Of a stretch of 64,000 nt of DNA, positions 11,352 through 20,383 are shown piece after piece (the stretch's first letter is position 1; each line of letters starts with the position of its first letter). The translations under genes were made by a program, and so were the position numbers. This stretch comes from Chitinasiproducens palmae. GTDB taxonomy: Bacteria; Pseudomonadota; Gammaproteobacteria; Burkholderiales; Burkholderiaceae. The stretch is from positions 62,001 through 126,000 of the forward strand of contig NZ_FNLO01000003.1 of NCBI RefSeq assembly GCF_900095735.1, given 5' to 3'. The notes under the pieces were generated by a model, which did no database searches, was not told the DNA's origin, and was given only the letters and a program-made list of their open reading frames with translations.

Positions 11352-12659
11352 ATGAAGAAAGGCTTTCACACCATCATGGCCGCGCAGTTCTTTTCGTCGC
11401 TGGCCGACAACGCGTTGCTGATCGCTGCGATCGCGCTGCTGAACGAAGCGCATGCGCCGCAGTGGATGACGCCGCTTCTCAAGCTGTTCTTCGTCCTCTC
11501 CTATGTGATTCTGGCGGCCTTCGTCGGCACCTTCGCCGACTCGCGTCCCAAGGGCCGGGTCATGTTCGTGACCAACACGATCAAGGTGGTCGGCTGCCTG
11601 ACGATGTTGCTCGGCGCCCATCCGCTGCTGGCCTATGGCATCGTCGGCTTTGGCGCCGCGGCCTATTCGCCCGCCAAGTACGGCATCCTCACCGAACTGC
11701 TGCCGCCGGAAAAACTGGTGGCCGCCAATGGCTGGATCGAAGGTACCACCGTGTCGTCGATTATCCTCGGCACGGTGCTGGGCGGCGCGCTGATCAGCCC
11801 GCACCTGTCCGCGCACCTGCTGGCGCTGAACCTGCCCGGGGTGCTGACCGCCGCGGACTCGGCAATCGTCGTGATCACGGTGGTCTACGTGATCGCCGCG
11901 CTGTTCAACCTCGGCATCCCGGACACCGGCGCACGCTATCCGCAGCAGGACCGCAATCCCTTCACGATGGTCCGCCACTTCGCCGACTGCTTCGTGACCC
12001 TGTGGCATGACCGGCTCGGGCAGATTTCGCTGGCCGTCACCACGCTGTTCTGGGGTGCGGGCGCGACGCTCCAGTTCATCGTCCTGAAATGGGCCGAGGT
12101 CTCGCTGGGCATGACGTTGTCACAGGGCGCGATCCTGCAGGCGGTGTTCGCGATCGGCGTGGCGGTCGGCGCGATGGTCGCCGCGTCCCGCGTGCCGCTG
12201 AAGCGCTCGCTGTCGGTGTTGCCGGTCGGCATCTGGATGGGCGCCACGGTGATGCTGATGTCGGTGTTCAGCCGCAACCTGCTGCCGTCCGGCTGGATGC
12301 TGCATGCTGGGGCCTGGCAGGTGCCGCCCTACCTGCTGCTGGCCTATGTGTTCCTGATGATCGTCGGCGCGATGGCCGGTTTCTTCGTGGTTCCGATGAA
12401 CGCGCTGCTGCAGCATCGCGGCTACGTGCTCCTGTCCGCCGGCCACTCGATCGCGGTGCAGAACTTCAACGAGAACCTGTCGGTGCTGGTGATGCTGTGT
12501 CTGTATGCCGCGCTGATCCGCTTCAACGTGCCGATTTCCGCGGTGATCGTCCTGTTCGGGCTGTTCGTGTGCAGCGCGATGTGGCTGATCATGCTGCGCC
12601 ACCGCGCCAACCAGCGCAAGTTCGACGCTGTCGCACTGATCGGCGAGGAACGCCACTAA
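11352..12659 (+). CDS. lplT: lysophospholipid transporter LplT
   Basis: MFS-type inner-membrane protein that flips lysophospholipids inward for reacylation. From MKKGFHTIMAAQF the product is 435 residues with about 12 hydrophobic segments, including the family-typical SLADNALLIAAIALL start and a PAKYGILTELLPPEKLVAANGW segment. The frame continues upstream to 10572, but only through repeat-rich intergenic DNA, so the internal ATG at 11352 is chosen. The partner acyltransferase (Aas) is not adjacent. Confidence 0.92.
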   Translation: MKKGFHTIMAAQFFSSLADNALLIAAIALLNEAHAPQWMTPLLKLFFVLSYVILAAFVGTFADSRPKGRVMFVTNTIKVVGCLTMLLGAHPLLAYGIVGFGAAAYSPAKYGILTELLPPEKLVAANGWIEGTTVSSIILGTVLGGALISPHLSAHLLALNLPGVLTAADSAIVVITVVYVIAALFNLGIPDTGARYPQQDRNPFTMVRHFADCFVTLWHDRLGQISLAVTTLFWGAGATLQFIVLKWAEVSLGMTLSQGAILQAVFAIGVAVGAMVAASRVPLKRSLSVLPVGIWMGATVMLMSVFSRNLLPSGWMLHAGAWQVPPYLLLAYVFLMIVGAMAGFFVVPMNALLQHRGYVLLSAGHSIAVQNFNENLSVLVMLCLYAALIRFNVPISAVIVLFGLFVCSAMWLIMLRHRANQRKFDAVALIGEERH

Positions 12660-12663
12660 TTCC

Positions 12664-12707
12664 GTGCGCAACGCGGCGGGCCGTTCACCGCCCGCTGCGT
12701 TGCGCAC
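12664..12707 (+). promoter_or_regulatory. long GC-rich hairpin before thiM
   Basis: Perfect 11-bp outer stem (GTGCGCAACGC at 12664-12674 with GCGTTGCGCAC at 12697-12707), one mismatch, then a 6-bp inner stem (GCGGGC/GCCCGC) and an 8-nt loop. There is no T-run on either side. It lies between the lplT stop and the thiM start, ending 9 nt before the ATG, where a Shine-Dalgarno would be expected but none is seen. Confidence 0.8.
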
Positions 12708-12716
12708 CACAATGCC

Positions 12717-13607
12717 ATGCCCCTCACTTCCGATCCGCACCGTCCGACGGCGCCGGCCCAACCGGACGCCGGACGGCTCTACAGCCTGGTCGAGACGCTG
12801 CGACAGCGCGCGCCGCTGATCCATTGTCTGAGCAACACGGTCGTCGAGAACTTCGTCGCGAACGTGCTGCTGGCGCTGGGCGCGGCGCCGGCGATGGTCG
12901 TCGACGCCGGCGAGGCGGCGGAGTTCGCGCCGGTGGCAGACGCGCTGTCGATCAATCTCGGCACGCTGACCGAGCCGCAGGCGGTGGCCATGCGCGCCGC
13001 GGTGCAGGCCGCGAACGCGGCGGGCCGCCCGTGGGTGCTCGACCCGGTCGCGGTCGGCCATCTGTCGCTGCGCACGCGCTTCGCCCACGAGCTGCTGGCG
13101 GTGGCGCCGGCGATCATACGGGGCAATGCCTCCGAGATCATCGCGCTGGCCGGCGCCGCGGGCGGCGGCCGTTGCGTCGAGAGCACGGCGCGCAGCGAGG
13201 CGGCCCTGCCCGCCGCGATCGCGCTCGCGCGAGCCCGCGGCGCCGTGGTCGCGCTGACCGGCGAGACCGACTACGTGACCGATGGCGAGCGGGTCGCCGG
13301 CTTCGCGAACGGCGACCCGGTGATGCAGCGGGTAACCGGCGTCGGGTGCGCGCTGTCGGCCACCTGCGCGGCATTCGTTGGCATCTGCTCCGACCGCTGG
13401 CTGGCCGCCTGCGCGGCGGTCGCCTATACCGGTGTCTGCGGCCAGCTTGCTGCGCGGGCCCACGATGTGACGCCGTCCGCGCAAGCCGGGCCGGATGCGG
13501 TGAGCCGCCCCGCGCGGCCCGGCAGCTTCATGCCGTCGTATCTGGACTGGCTGGCCGGCCTGGGCCAGGACGACTTCCTGCGCCTGCTGCGTCCGGCGGA
13601 TGCCTGA
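12717..13607 (+). CDS. thiM: hydroxyethylthiazole kinase
   Basis: Phosphorylates 4-methyl-5-(2-hydroxyethyl)thiazole in thiamine salvage. The 296-residue protein has the family's substrate region (LIHCLSNTVVENFVANVLLALGA, here split for length) and the GVGC motif near residue 205 with the catalytic cysteine. An N-terminal extension of about 20 residues precedes the conserved start. It has no visible Shine-Dalgarno; a strong hairpin ends 9 nt upstream. thiD follows after 63 bp. Confidence 0.93.
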   Translation: MPLTSDPHRPTAPAQPDAGRLYSLVETLRQRAPLIHCLSNTVVENFVANVLLALGAAPAMVVDAGEAAEFAPVADALSINLGTLTEPQAVAMRAAVQAANAAGRPWVLDPVAVGHLSLRTRFAHELLAVAPAIIRGNASEIIALAGAAGGGRCVESTARSEAALPAAIALARARGAVVALTGETDYVTDGERVAGFANGDPVMQRVTGVGCALSATCAAFVGICSDRWLAACAAVAYTGVCGQLAARAHDVTPSAQAGPDAVSRPARPGSFMPSYLDWLAGLGQDDFLRLLRPADA

Positions 13608-13670
13608 CCCAGTGACGGCGGGCGCGCCGCGCCGGTCTGCCTTCTCCACTCGTTCTTGACACGTTTTTCC

Positions 13671-14471
13671 ATGCCGATTGCCAATGTGCTCACCATCGCG
13701 GGTTCGGATTCAGGCGGCGGCGCCGGCATCCAGGCCGACCTGAAGACGTTTTCGGCGCTCGGCGCTTACGGCGCCAGCGTGATCACCGCGCTGACCGCCC
13801 AGAACACGCGCGGCGTCACCGCCGTCCACGCCCCGCCGGCCGCGTTCGTCGTTGCGCAGATCGACGCGGTGTTCGATGACATCCGGATCGACGCGGTCAA
13901 GCTCGGCATGCTTGCCAACGCGGAGATCGTCACCGCCGTGGCCGGCGCCCTGCGCCGCTGGCAGCCACGGCACGTGGTGCTGGACACCGTGATGATCTCG
14001 AAGAGCGGCCATGCGCTGCTGACCGAGGACGCGTGCATTGCCCTGCGCGACACGCTGCTACCGCTGGCCACGCTGGTGACGCCCAACCTGCCCGAGGCGG
14101 CTGCGCTGCTTGGCGTGCCCGCTGCCACCGACGAAGACGAGATGGTGCGGCAGGGCCGCGCGCTCTGCGCGCTTGGCGCGCGGGCGGTGCTGGTCAAGGG
14201 GGGACACCTAGGCGGTGCCGGCAGTCCCGACTGGTTGATCACGGCCGACGACGAGATCCGGATCGACGGCATCCGTGTCGACGTCACTGCCAGCCATGGC
14301 ACCGGCTGCACGCTGTCGGCGGCAATCGCGGCCCTGCTGCCGGTGCTGCCGAGCGTCGAGGCGGCCGTGGTCGGCGCGAAGGCGTATCTGACCGACGCGC
14401 TGCGCGCCTCCGGACAGCTCGAGGTCGGGGGCGGCGTGGGCCCGGTCCATCATTTCCATCGCTGGTGGTAG
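13671..14471 (+). CDS. thiD: hydroxymethylpyrimidine/phosphomethylpyrimidine kinase
   Basis: Makes HMP pyrophosphate for thiamine synthesis in two phosphorylation steps. The 266-residue ribokinase-fold product starts MPIANVLTIAGSDSGGGAGIQ, the family hallmark, and ends with the anion-hole motif SHGTGCTLS. An in-frame TTG at 13656 would add five residues, but the ATG matches the family start. Pairing with thiM suggests one thiamine unit. Confidence 0.95.
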   Translation: MPIANVLTIAGSDSGGGAGIQADLKTFSALGAYGASVITALTAQNTRGVTAVHAPPAAFVVAQIDAVFDDIRIDAVKLGMLANAEIVTAVAGALRRWQPRHVVLDTVMISKSGHALLTEDACIALRDTLLPLATLVTPNLPEAAALLGVPAATDEDEMVRQGRALCALGARAVLVKGGHLGGAGSPDWLITADDEIRIDGIRVDVTASHGTGCTLSAAIAALLPVLPSVEAAVVGAKAYLTDALRASGQLEVGGGVGPVHHFHRWW

Positions 14472-14483
14472 GCCGACGCCGCG

Positions 14484-15635
14484 CTAGCCATTGACCGCGG
14501 CGGCGGCCCGGGCCGGCCAGTCATCGGGCACGATCAGCACGCGGCCCGCCTCGACGTAGCGGCCCATTGCGCCGGGCAACAACGCTATCTCGTCAGTCAA
14601 AGCAGCGAGCAGCACGGGGCGGCCGCCGGCCAGCCCGCGGTCGAGCGCCGCGTCGAGATCGGCGCGTGCGAGCAGTTCGTTCATGTCGCGCGTCACGGGC
14701 GCGAGCCATTCCCGCCGCGCAGGCAGGCAGTAGCCCACGACCGGGCCGGTGCTGCCCAGTTCGCCGGCCACCGCCGCATCGTCCCTGGCATGCCAGGCGC
14801 CTCGCGTCATCCAGACGCCGCGCGGATGGTCAAGCGACAGCGTGGACGATGGCACTGGCGCGCGTGCCGCGTGATGCCCGGGCGGATAGAACAACCGCCC
14901 CTTCAGCAGCAATGCAGCCCGCCAGCCGCCGCCCCAGTGCGCGATGAAGTCGGCGCGCGACGACAGGGTCAGCTGATGTTCGCGCAGATGGGCGACCTTG
15001 CGATCCAGCCGATCGCCTAGCCCGGCGCCGACGAAACGCGACAGCGCATCGGCCGGCACGGCCCGGTTGCCGGCCGTCGGTGGTTGCCACAAATAGAACT
15101 TCACCGCCATTTCCCAGTGCTGCTTCGCGCCGTCAGGCGTTTCAAACAGGAAATCGCATTCGCCGATTGTGCTGCCCCCAGCCCGCAACGGCCAGCCGGC
15201 GGCAAGCAAGCGCGCATCCAGCACCGGGCCGAACGCGGCGGCGAGCAGGCGTTCCGCATAGCGGCCCAGCCGCAGGGCGGGCGTACGCGGACCGGGAGGA
15301 CGCGCGCCATTCAATGTTGGCGACGCGGGCGGCACGGACGACACGGACGACACTGAGGTCAAAGCCGCCGCCATGTGATCGCGCGGCGGCACCGGCGACC
15401 AGACACGTGCGTACTCGCGTCCGGCCTCGGCCAACGCCTTGGCGGTGAGCGGATGCACGCGATATAGCGCGGCGGGATCGGCCAGCGACAGGTTCGGCAC
15501 GCCCGCAGCGAGCAGGGCCGGCGCATGCAGCAGCCAGTCCAGGTCGGCCGCGGCCTGTGTCGGGTCCGGCGGGTCCGGCGGGTCCGGCGGGTCCGGCGGT
15601 AAGGGGGCCGGCACGGCGGCGGGCGCGGTGCTCAA
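14484..15635 (-). CDS. DUF1853 family protein
   Basis: Protein of unknown function assigned to the DUF1853 family. Conserved parts are LGRYAERLL, GECDFLF, HWEMAVKFYLW and GDRLDRKVAHLREHQL; an acidic plus H-E-K pattern hints at a nuclease-like fold, but that is inference. It is last in the tsaB-rimI-udg strand run. The start is uncertain. A TTG at 15635 overlaps the udg stop (TTGA), a GTG is at 15614, and an ATG at 15704 lies inside udg. The N-terminus carries a (PPD)n stretch from a 9-bp tandem repeat, and a second Ser/Val repeat (SVSSVSSV) lies further on. Confidence 0.72.
   Translation of the reverse strand: MSTAPAAVPAPLPPDPPDPPDPPDPTQAAADLDWLLHAPALLAAGVPNLSLADPAALYRVHPLTAKALAEAGREYARVWSPVPPRDHMAAALTSVSSVSSVPPASPTLNGARPPGPRTPALRLGRYAERLLAAAFGPVLDARLLAAGWPLRAGGSTIGECDFLFETPDGAKQHWEMAVKFYLWQPPTAGNRAVPADALSRFVGAGLGDRLDRKVAHLREHQLTLSSRADFIAHWGGGWRAALLLKGRLFYPPGHHAARAPVPSSTLSLDHPRGVWMTRGAWHARDDAAVAGELGSTGPVVGYCLPARREWLAPVTRDMNELLARADLDAALDRGLAGGRPVLLAALTDEIALLPGAMGRYVEAGRVLIVPDDWPARAAAAVNG
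15562..15597. repeat. 9-bp tandem repeat in the DUF1853 gene
   Basis: Four exact copies of GGGTCCGGC. On the minus strand they encode PDPPDPPDP near the N-terminus of the DUF1853 protein. The unit is a multiple of three, so copy changes stay in frame. Confidence 0.9.
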
Positions 15636-16567
15636 GCGTCGCTGGCCGCGCGCTCCGCCGTTGCGCGCCGGTGGAGGTCGCGCGCGAACTGAAGATCGGC
15701 CCAAGCCTTGGCCTTGTCCTGCAGCGTGCGCAGCAGGTAGGCGGGATGATAGGTGACGACGACCGGCACGCCCTGGTAGTCATGCGCCTGCTGCCGCAGG
15801 CTGCCGATCTTTGCATCGCTGCGCAGCAGCGTCTGCGCCGCGAATCGCCCCAGCGCGACAATGACCTTCGGCTGGATCAGTGCGATCTGGCGTTGCAGAT
15901 ACGGCTCGCACGCCGCGATTTCTTCGGGCAGCGGATCCCTGTTGCCGGGCGGGCGGCATTTCACGACGTTGGCGATGTAGACGTGCCGGCGCCGCTCCAT
16001 GCCGAGCGCGCGCAGCATATTGTCCAGCAGCTTGCCCGCCTGGCCGACGAACGGCTCGCCCTGCAGATCCTCGTTCGCGCCCGGCCCCTCGCCGACGAAC
16101 AGCCAGTCGGCGTTCGGATCGCCGACTCCGAACACGACGTTGGTTCGCGTCTCGCACAGGCCACAGGCAACGCAGGCCGACGCGTGCGCGGCGAGTGCGT
16201 CGAAGTCGAGCTGTTCGATCGTGCGGGTGCGGATCGATGCGGCGTCGGCGACGCTGTCCAACCGCACCGGCGCGCCAGGCGCCATGCGCGGTACGACCGG
16301 CGCCGACGTCGATACCGACCCACGCGCGGCCACCGCTGACACGGTCGCGCGCTCGTCATCGATGGAATCGGCCAGCCCGGCTGCCGCCTGCGCCGACACC
16401 CGTGCGTGCGCGGACGGTGCGTCCGCCGCCAGCGAGGTCGGGACATCCTTCTGCAGCGCCGGCGACGCCTCGGTGGGCGCTTCGACGCCCGCTGGCGCGT
16501 GGCCGTCGCGCCGCAGCGTCCAGCGCGGCCAGAGCCCCAGCTCGGCAAGTATTCGGGAATCGTTCAT
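15632..16567 (-). CDS. uracil-DNA glycosylase, family 4 type (iron-sulfur)
   Basis: Removes uracil from DNA. The catalytic domain (about residue 120 to the end) carries the iron-sulfur cysteines of this family ([10 protein letters not shown], later cysteines in VVKCRPP and CEPYLQRQI) and the active-site motif [20 protein letters not shown]. The 311-residue protein has an Ala-rich, poorly conserved N-terminal third (about residues 20-100), common in Burkholderiaceae forms. It lies between rimI and the DUF1853 gene on the minus strand. Confidence 0.92.
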   Translation of the reverse strand: MNDSRILAELGLWPRWTLRRDGHAPAGVEAPTEASPALQKDVPTSLAADAPSAHARVSAQAAAGLADSIDDERATVSAVAARGSVSTSAPVVPRMAPGAPVRLDSVADAASIRTRTIEQLDFDALAAHASACVACGLCETRTNVVFGVGDPNADWLFVGEGPGANEDLQGEPFVGQAGKLLDNMLRALGMERRRHVYIANVVKCRPPGNRDPLPEEIAACEPYLQRQIALIQPKVIVALGRFAAQTLLRSDAKIGSLRQQAHDYQGVPVVVTYHPAYLLRTLQDKAKAWADLQFARDLHRRATAERAASDA

Positions 16568-16631
16568 TGCTATGCTCGTGCGCCGGACGCGACCGACATC
16601 CGGCGGTCGAGTCCGGCATTCTCGTGCAACC

Positions 16632-17117
16632 TTACAGACTCAGCCGCATTACGATCGCGTCTTCACGCAGGCCGCCCGCCGCCGGATAGTACGCGCGACG
16701 CTGCCCCACCCGCTCGAAGCCGAGCCGTTCGTAGAGCCCGAGCGCGCGCGCGTTGCTGGGCCGCACCTCGAGCAGCACGCTCGCCATCCCGGTTGCCGCC
16801 GCGAGGGCGCGCACCTGCTCCATCAACGCCCTGCCATAACCGCGCCCCTGCTCGGCGGGTGCCACGCACACGTTGAGCAGATGCAGCTCGTCGACCACCG
16901 CCATCGCGATGAAATAGCCGACCAGCCGGGCATCGACCCGCAGGCATACGCCGGCATAGCCATGCCGCAGCGAGTCGACGAAGTTGCCGCGGGTCCACGG
17001 AAACGCGTAGGCGGCCACTTCCAGGACCATCACCTCGGCCACGTCGCGCTCGCTCATCGGCAAGAACAGCGCCTCGCGCGGTGCGTCGACCTGCCGGTCG
17101 CTGGCGGCCGCGTTCAT
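16632..17117 (-). CDS. rimI: ribosomal protein alanine N-acetyltransferase
   Basis: GNAT acetyltransferase expected to acetylate the N-terminal alanine of ribosomal protein S18. The 161-residue product has the acetyl-CoA loop [13 protein letters not shown] and the C-terminal [17 protein letters not shown]. Its ATG overlaps the tsaB stop by 4 nt, so the two are translationally coupled. The tsaB-rimI pair is a common bacterial arrangement. S18 itself (rpsR) is also in this window. Confidence 0.93.
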   Translation of the reverse strand: MNAAASDRQVDAPREALFLPMSERDVAEVMVLEVAAYAFPWTRGNFVDSLRHGYAGVCLRVDARLVGYFIAMAVVDELHLLNVCVAPAEQGRGYGRALMEQVRALAAATGMASVLLEVRPSNARALGLYERLGFERVGQRRAYYPAAGGLREDAIVMRLSL

Positions 17118-17989
17118 CGCGCCGTCTCCGCCCGGCGGGCGGCCCGCTCGTCGATGGTCAGCGCGACCTTGTCGCGCACGTACTCCGGTGCCGCCGAGGC
17201 GGCGTCCTGCGCGCCGCCGGCCAGCCAGACACGATGCGCCAGCCGCGCGATGGCGCCCGCATGCGGCATCGCATCGAGGTCGGCAGCCGCCACGCTGCCG
17301 AGCAGGCCGGCGGCCACCATGTCACCGCCGAGACGCGCACCAAACACCGCCGCGGCATTGCCGGCCAGCGCAAACGTCGCCGCGGCCGCGCCGTCCGCGC
17401 CGTCCGCGCCGAGCACGCCGCGCCCCACTGCTTCCGGCGGGCCAACGGCGGGCGCGGCAAGCGTGCGCCAACCCTCCGCCTCGTGCGCATAGGCCGCCCA
17501 GTACGCTTCGTCCATGCGGGCGTCGACCGCGACCAGCGTGCGCTCACACGCACTCGCCGTTGCCGCGTTCTCACCGCCGATCTCGACCGCACCGGCCTCG
17601 CACGGCAACACAATGCCGAGGCGCGCAAGACGCGCGCGCTCGGCGCAGGCGAGCAGGGAATCGACGCCGATCACTGGCAGGCCGGCGCCGAACGCCAGCC
17701 CCTGCACGACGCCAACCGCGGTGCGCAAGCCGGTGAACGAGCCCGGCCCCCGGCCGTAGGCGATCGCGACGCAATCCGACAACGCCAGACCTGCGTCCGC
17801 GAGCACCTCCCGAACCGCCGTCAACACATAAGTGCTCGATTCCGGTCCGGTGTCGCGATGCCGCACGAACAAACGCTGCAGCATCGACGCCCCGGACGCA
17901 CGGCTGGCGTCGTCGGGCGCGACGCGCAGCAGCGCGACCGAGCAGAAGCTCGTCGACGTATCGAGTGCCAGCAGTGCATGAGGTTTCAT
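17114..17989 (-). CDS. tsaB: tRNA threonylcarbamoyladenosine synthesis protein TsaB
   Basis: Non-catalytic partner of TsaD in making t6A on ANN-decoding tRNAs. The 291-residue ASKHA-fold product starts [20 protein letters not shown] and contains the family segment [16 protein letters not shown]. The frame continues upstream to 18076 without family similarity, so this ATG is preferred. First gene of the tsaB-rimI-udg-DUF1853 run. Confidence 0.95.
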   Translation of the reverse strand: MKPHALLALDTSTSFCSVALLRVAPDDASRASGASMLQRLFVRHRDTGPESSTYVLTAVREVLADAGLALSDCVAIAYGRGPGSFTGLRTAVGVVQGLAFGAGLPVIGVDSLLACAERARLARLGIVLPCEAGAVEIGGENAATASACERTLVAVDARMDEAYWAAYAHEAEGWRTLAAPAVGPPEAVGRGVLGADGADGAAAATFALAGNAAAVFGARLGGDMVAAGLLGSVAAADLDAMPHAGAIARLAHRVWLAGGAQDAASAAPEYVRDKVALTIDERAARRAETAR

Positions 17990-18696
17990 GGGCGCTATTG
18001 TAGCGGCTGCCGGCGCCGACCGGCCGGCCTTCGCCGGCGGCCGTGCGGGTCTGCACGCGCGCGCAAACGCGCGCAATACAGAGGTTGGTTGCGAGTTGCC
18101 GCTTGCGATGTCCCCGACTGCCGCCCGCGGCAGAGGGGCTTGGCCGGTACGGAGTCGGCATGCGGGGGCCGCCCGTCGCGTCGACCCGCCGATTGGGCAA
18201 GCGCCGATCTCATGCGGCGATGCCGGAGCGGCTATCCCAAGCGGCTATCCCAAGCCGCCATTCCAAGCGGCTATCCCAAGCCGCCATTCCAAGCGGCGAC
18301 CGCACGCGATATCGGCAATCGCAGGGGCCGGTCCGACCACCGCACCGCTTTAGATCGGCCTGGACGAATTAGCGCTGGCTTTTCCGCAGGTTTTTCAGTA
18401 GAATCCCTGGTTGCGCTCTCACAAAAAGAGCGTTCCACAGCGTTAAGTCCCAATCCCGCTTAGAAACTGTCCCTCCTGTTCCCGTGCGGTCTCATTGCAC
18501 GGCTCATGACACGGCACCCCGACGCATCATTGCGCGTCTTCCGGGCCCGCCGGTATCCGATAGCTTCTAGCCCCGGCCGGTTTGCATTTCGTATGCAGCC
18601 GTCCCAGCCCACGCGCGCGCCTTCATGGCACGTGTGGCGGAGTTCGTTCGATTGGCGCCAACGCCCCGCAGTCACTTAGGAATTTTGCGCCTGAAT
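17990..18696. other. divergent intergenic region tsaB / RNA helicase
   Basis: 707 bp without a convincing gene. It holds a 13-bp tandem array (18228-18292), a TAGAAT -10-like hexamer at 18399-18404, and a short hairpin CGCTCT/AGAGCG at 18414-18432. If the TAGAAT is real, the helicase mRNA has a 5' leader of roughly 285 nt. Confidence 0.55.
18228..18292. repeat. 13-bp tandem array with two alternating unit types
   Basis: Five consecutive 13-bp units. Units 1, 2 and 4 read GCGGCTATCCCAA and units 3 and 5 read GCCGCCATTCCAA. The array lies in the long divergent gap between tsaB and the DEAD-box helicase. Confidence 0.9.
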
Positions 18697-20097
18697 ATGA
18701 ATTCTGCCGAAAACCAGATCAACCCCACCATTGACACCGCCAGCGACAGCCAGCACACCGCGGCCGAGCAGGTTGTCGTCAATGAATTTGCGTCGCTTGG
18801 CCTGTCCGCGCCGATCGTCAGCGCGCTGACCGCCGCCGGCTACACGCAGCCGACGCCGGTGCAGCGTCGCGCGATCCCCGCCGCGCTCGAAGGACGCGAC
18901 CTGCTGGTCTCCAGCCCGACCGGCTCGGGCAAGACCGCCGCGTTCATGCTGCCGGCCATCCAGCGCCTGTCGACCGAAACGGTCAGCGGCGCGGACCGCA
19001 GCCGTTCGCGTTACCCGGTGGCACGCCCGCGTCTGCTGGTGCTGACGCCGACCCGCGAACTGGCCGTCCAGGTCAGCCGCGCCGCCGAAACGTACGGCCG
19101 CGACCTGCGCCAGCTGCGCACGGTCAGCATCCTCGGCGGCGTGCCCTATGCCCAGCAGTTGGCCTGGCTGAAGCGTGACCCGGAAATCATCGTCGCCACC
19201 CCGGGCCGCCTGATCGATCACCTGCAACGTGGCCGCATCGAACTGTCGGCGCTGTCGATGCTGGTGCTCGACGAAGCGGACCGCATGCTCGACATGGGCT
19301 TCGTCGAAGACATCGAGACCATCATCGCCGCCACGCCGGCTTCGCGCCAGACGCTGCTGTTCTCGGCCACGCTCGACGGCAAGGTCGCGTCCCTGACGCG
19401 CACGATGATGAACGATGCGCTGCGCATCGAGATCGCCGCCGAACCGGCACGTCGCGACAACATCGTTCAGTCGGTGCTGTGGGTCGACGATCGCGCCCAC
19501 AAGGACCGTCTGCTGTCGCATCTGCTGAGCGACGCCGCGCTGGACCAGGCCATCGTGTTTACGGCCACCAAGAGCGACGCCGCCCAGCTGGCCGTGCGTC
19601 TGTCGGACGAAGGCTTCGCGTCGGCCGCGCTGCACGGCGACCTGCCGCAGCACGCTCGCACGAAGACCCTCGGCTGGTTGCGCTCGCGCCGCCTGCGTGT
19701 GCTGGTCGCGACCGACATCGCGGCGCGCGGTATCGACGTGCCCGGCATCACGCACGTTTTCAACTATGACCTGCCGAAGTTTGCCGAGGACTACGTGCAC
19801 CGTATCGGCCGCACTGGCCGGGCCGGTCGTTCGGGCATCGCGGTCAGCCTGGCCGAGCATGCGGAGATCGGTGCCGTGAAGCGTATCGAACGCTTCACGC
19901 GCCAGCCGCTGCCGGTGAACGTCATCGAAGGCTTCGAGCCGCGGCGGCCGGCGCCCAGCAAGACCGCGCGCCCGACGGGCGGCCGCGGCCGCCCGGGCGG
20001 TCGTCCCGGCCAAGGTCGTCCGGGCCAGGGACGCCCGCAAGGCCGTCCGGGCCAGGGCGGCGGTCAGCGTCGCGGCTCGACTTTCCGCAACGCCTGA
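18697..20097 (+). CDS. DEAD-box ATP-dependent RNA helicase, RhlE-like
   Basis: Unwinds RNA, probably in ribosome assembly or RNA turnover. From MNSAENQINP it is 466 residues. Motifs in order: Q motif around GYTQPTPVQRRAI, Walker A SPTGSGKT, PTRELA, DEAD in VLDEADRML, SAT, ARGIDVPG and HRIGRTGRAGRSG. The C-terminal 50 residues are an RGQ-rich tail with repeats (RPGQGRPGQGRPQ), likely an RNA-binding disordered region. The long upstream leader would fit cold- or growth-regulated helicases, but that is inference. Between RhlE and other paralogues I cannot decide. Confidence 0.93.
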   Translation: MNSAENQINPTIDTASDSQHTAAEQVVVNEFASLGLSAPIVSALTAAGYTQPTPVQRRAIPAALEGRDLLVSSPTGSGKTAAFMLPAIQRLSTETVSGADRSRSRYPVARPRLLVLTPTRELAVQVSRAAETYGRDLRQLRTVSILGGVPYAQQLAWLKRDPEIIVATPGRLIDHLQRGRIELSALSMLVLDEADRMLDMGFVEDIETIIAATPASRQTLLFSATLDGKVASLTRTMMNDALRIEIAAEPARRDNIVQSVLWVDDRAHKDRLLSHLLSDAALDQAIVFTATKSDAAQLAVRLSDEGFASAALHGDLPQHARTKTLGWLRSRRLRVLVATDIAARGIDVPGITHVFNYDLPKFAEDYVHRIGRTGRAGRSGIAVSLAEHAEIGAVKRIERFTRQPLPVNVIEGFEPRRPAPSKTARPTGGRGRPGGRPGQGRPGQGRPQGRPGQGGGQRRGSTFRNA

Positions 20098-20161
20098 CGA
20101 AAGCCCGGCGTCGTCTCGGCGACGCGGTGCGGATTTCACGATGTGAAGTCCGGCTTTGAAT

Positions 20162-20221
20162 CGCGGTAGCGCATGCTGCATGGCACAACGAGGCCATTCC
20201 AGCATGAGCTACCGCGTTTTT
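20162..20221 (+). terminator. intrinsic terminator of the RNA helicase gene
   Basis: Long, nearly complete stem: CGCGGTAGC (20162-20170) with GCTACCGCG (20208-20216), CATGCTG with CAGCATG, and ATGGC with GCCAT, closed by a short loop and followed by TTTTT. A smaller TTTCAC/GTGAAG hairpin lies just before it (about 20131-20154). Confidence 0.85.
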
Positions 20222-20316
20222 CATTGTGAAATTAAATCCGCATTACTCTGATTCAAAAGGATTTATTTTTTCCATCCGCCGCTATCTCCGACCGTTGCAG
20301 CGCGCTCGCGCAGCCC

Positions 20317-20335
20317 TACACTCTTCTACAAGAGT
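20317..20335 (+). promoter_or_regulatory. putative aceA promoter -10 and adjoining palindrome
   Basis: TACACT at 20317-20322 is a possible -10 with a weak TTGCAG at 20295-20300. It overlaps a perfect 6-bp inverted repeat, ACTCTT-ctac-AAGAGT (20320-20335), where a regulator could bind. The aceA Shine-Dalgarno (TTGGAG) and ATG follow about 60 nt later. Confidence 0.45.
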
Positions 20336-20383
20336 TGCGCGATTGCCGCCTGACCGACGAGTTCAACCCTTGGAGAAAGCGAG

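Noticed and set aside
12661-12716. TPP riboswitch before thiM
   Set aside because: The gap from lplT is only 57 bp and consists of a simple hairpin; the conserved TPP-riboswitch core is not present.
15562-15597. CRISPR array
   Set aside because: Units are 9 bp without spacers; the same holds for the other arrays in the window.
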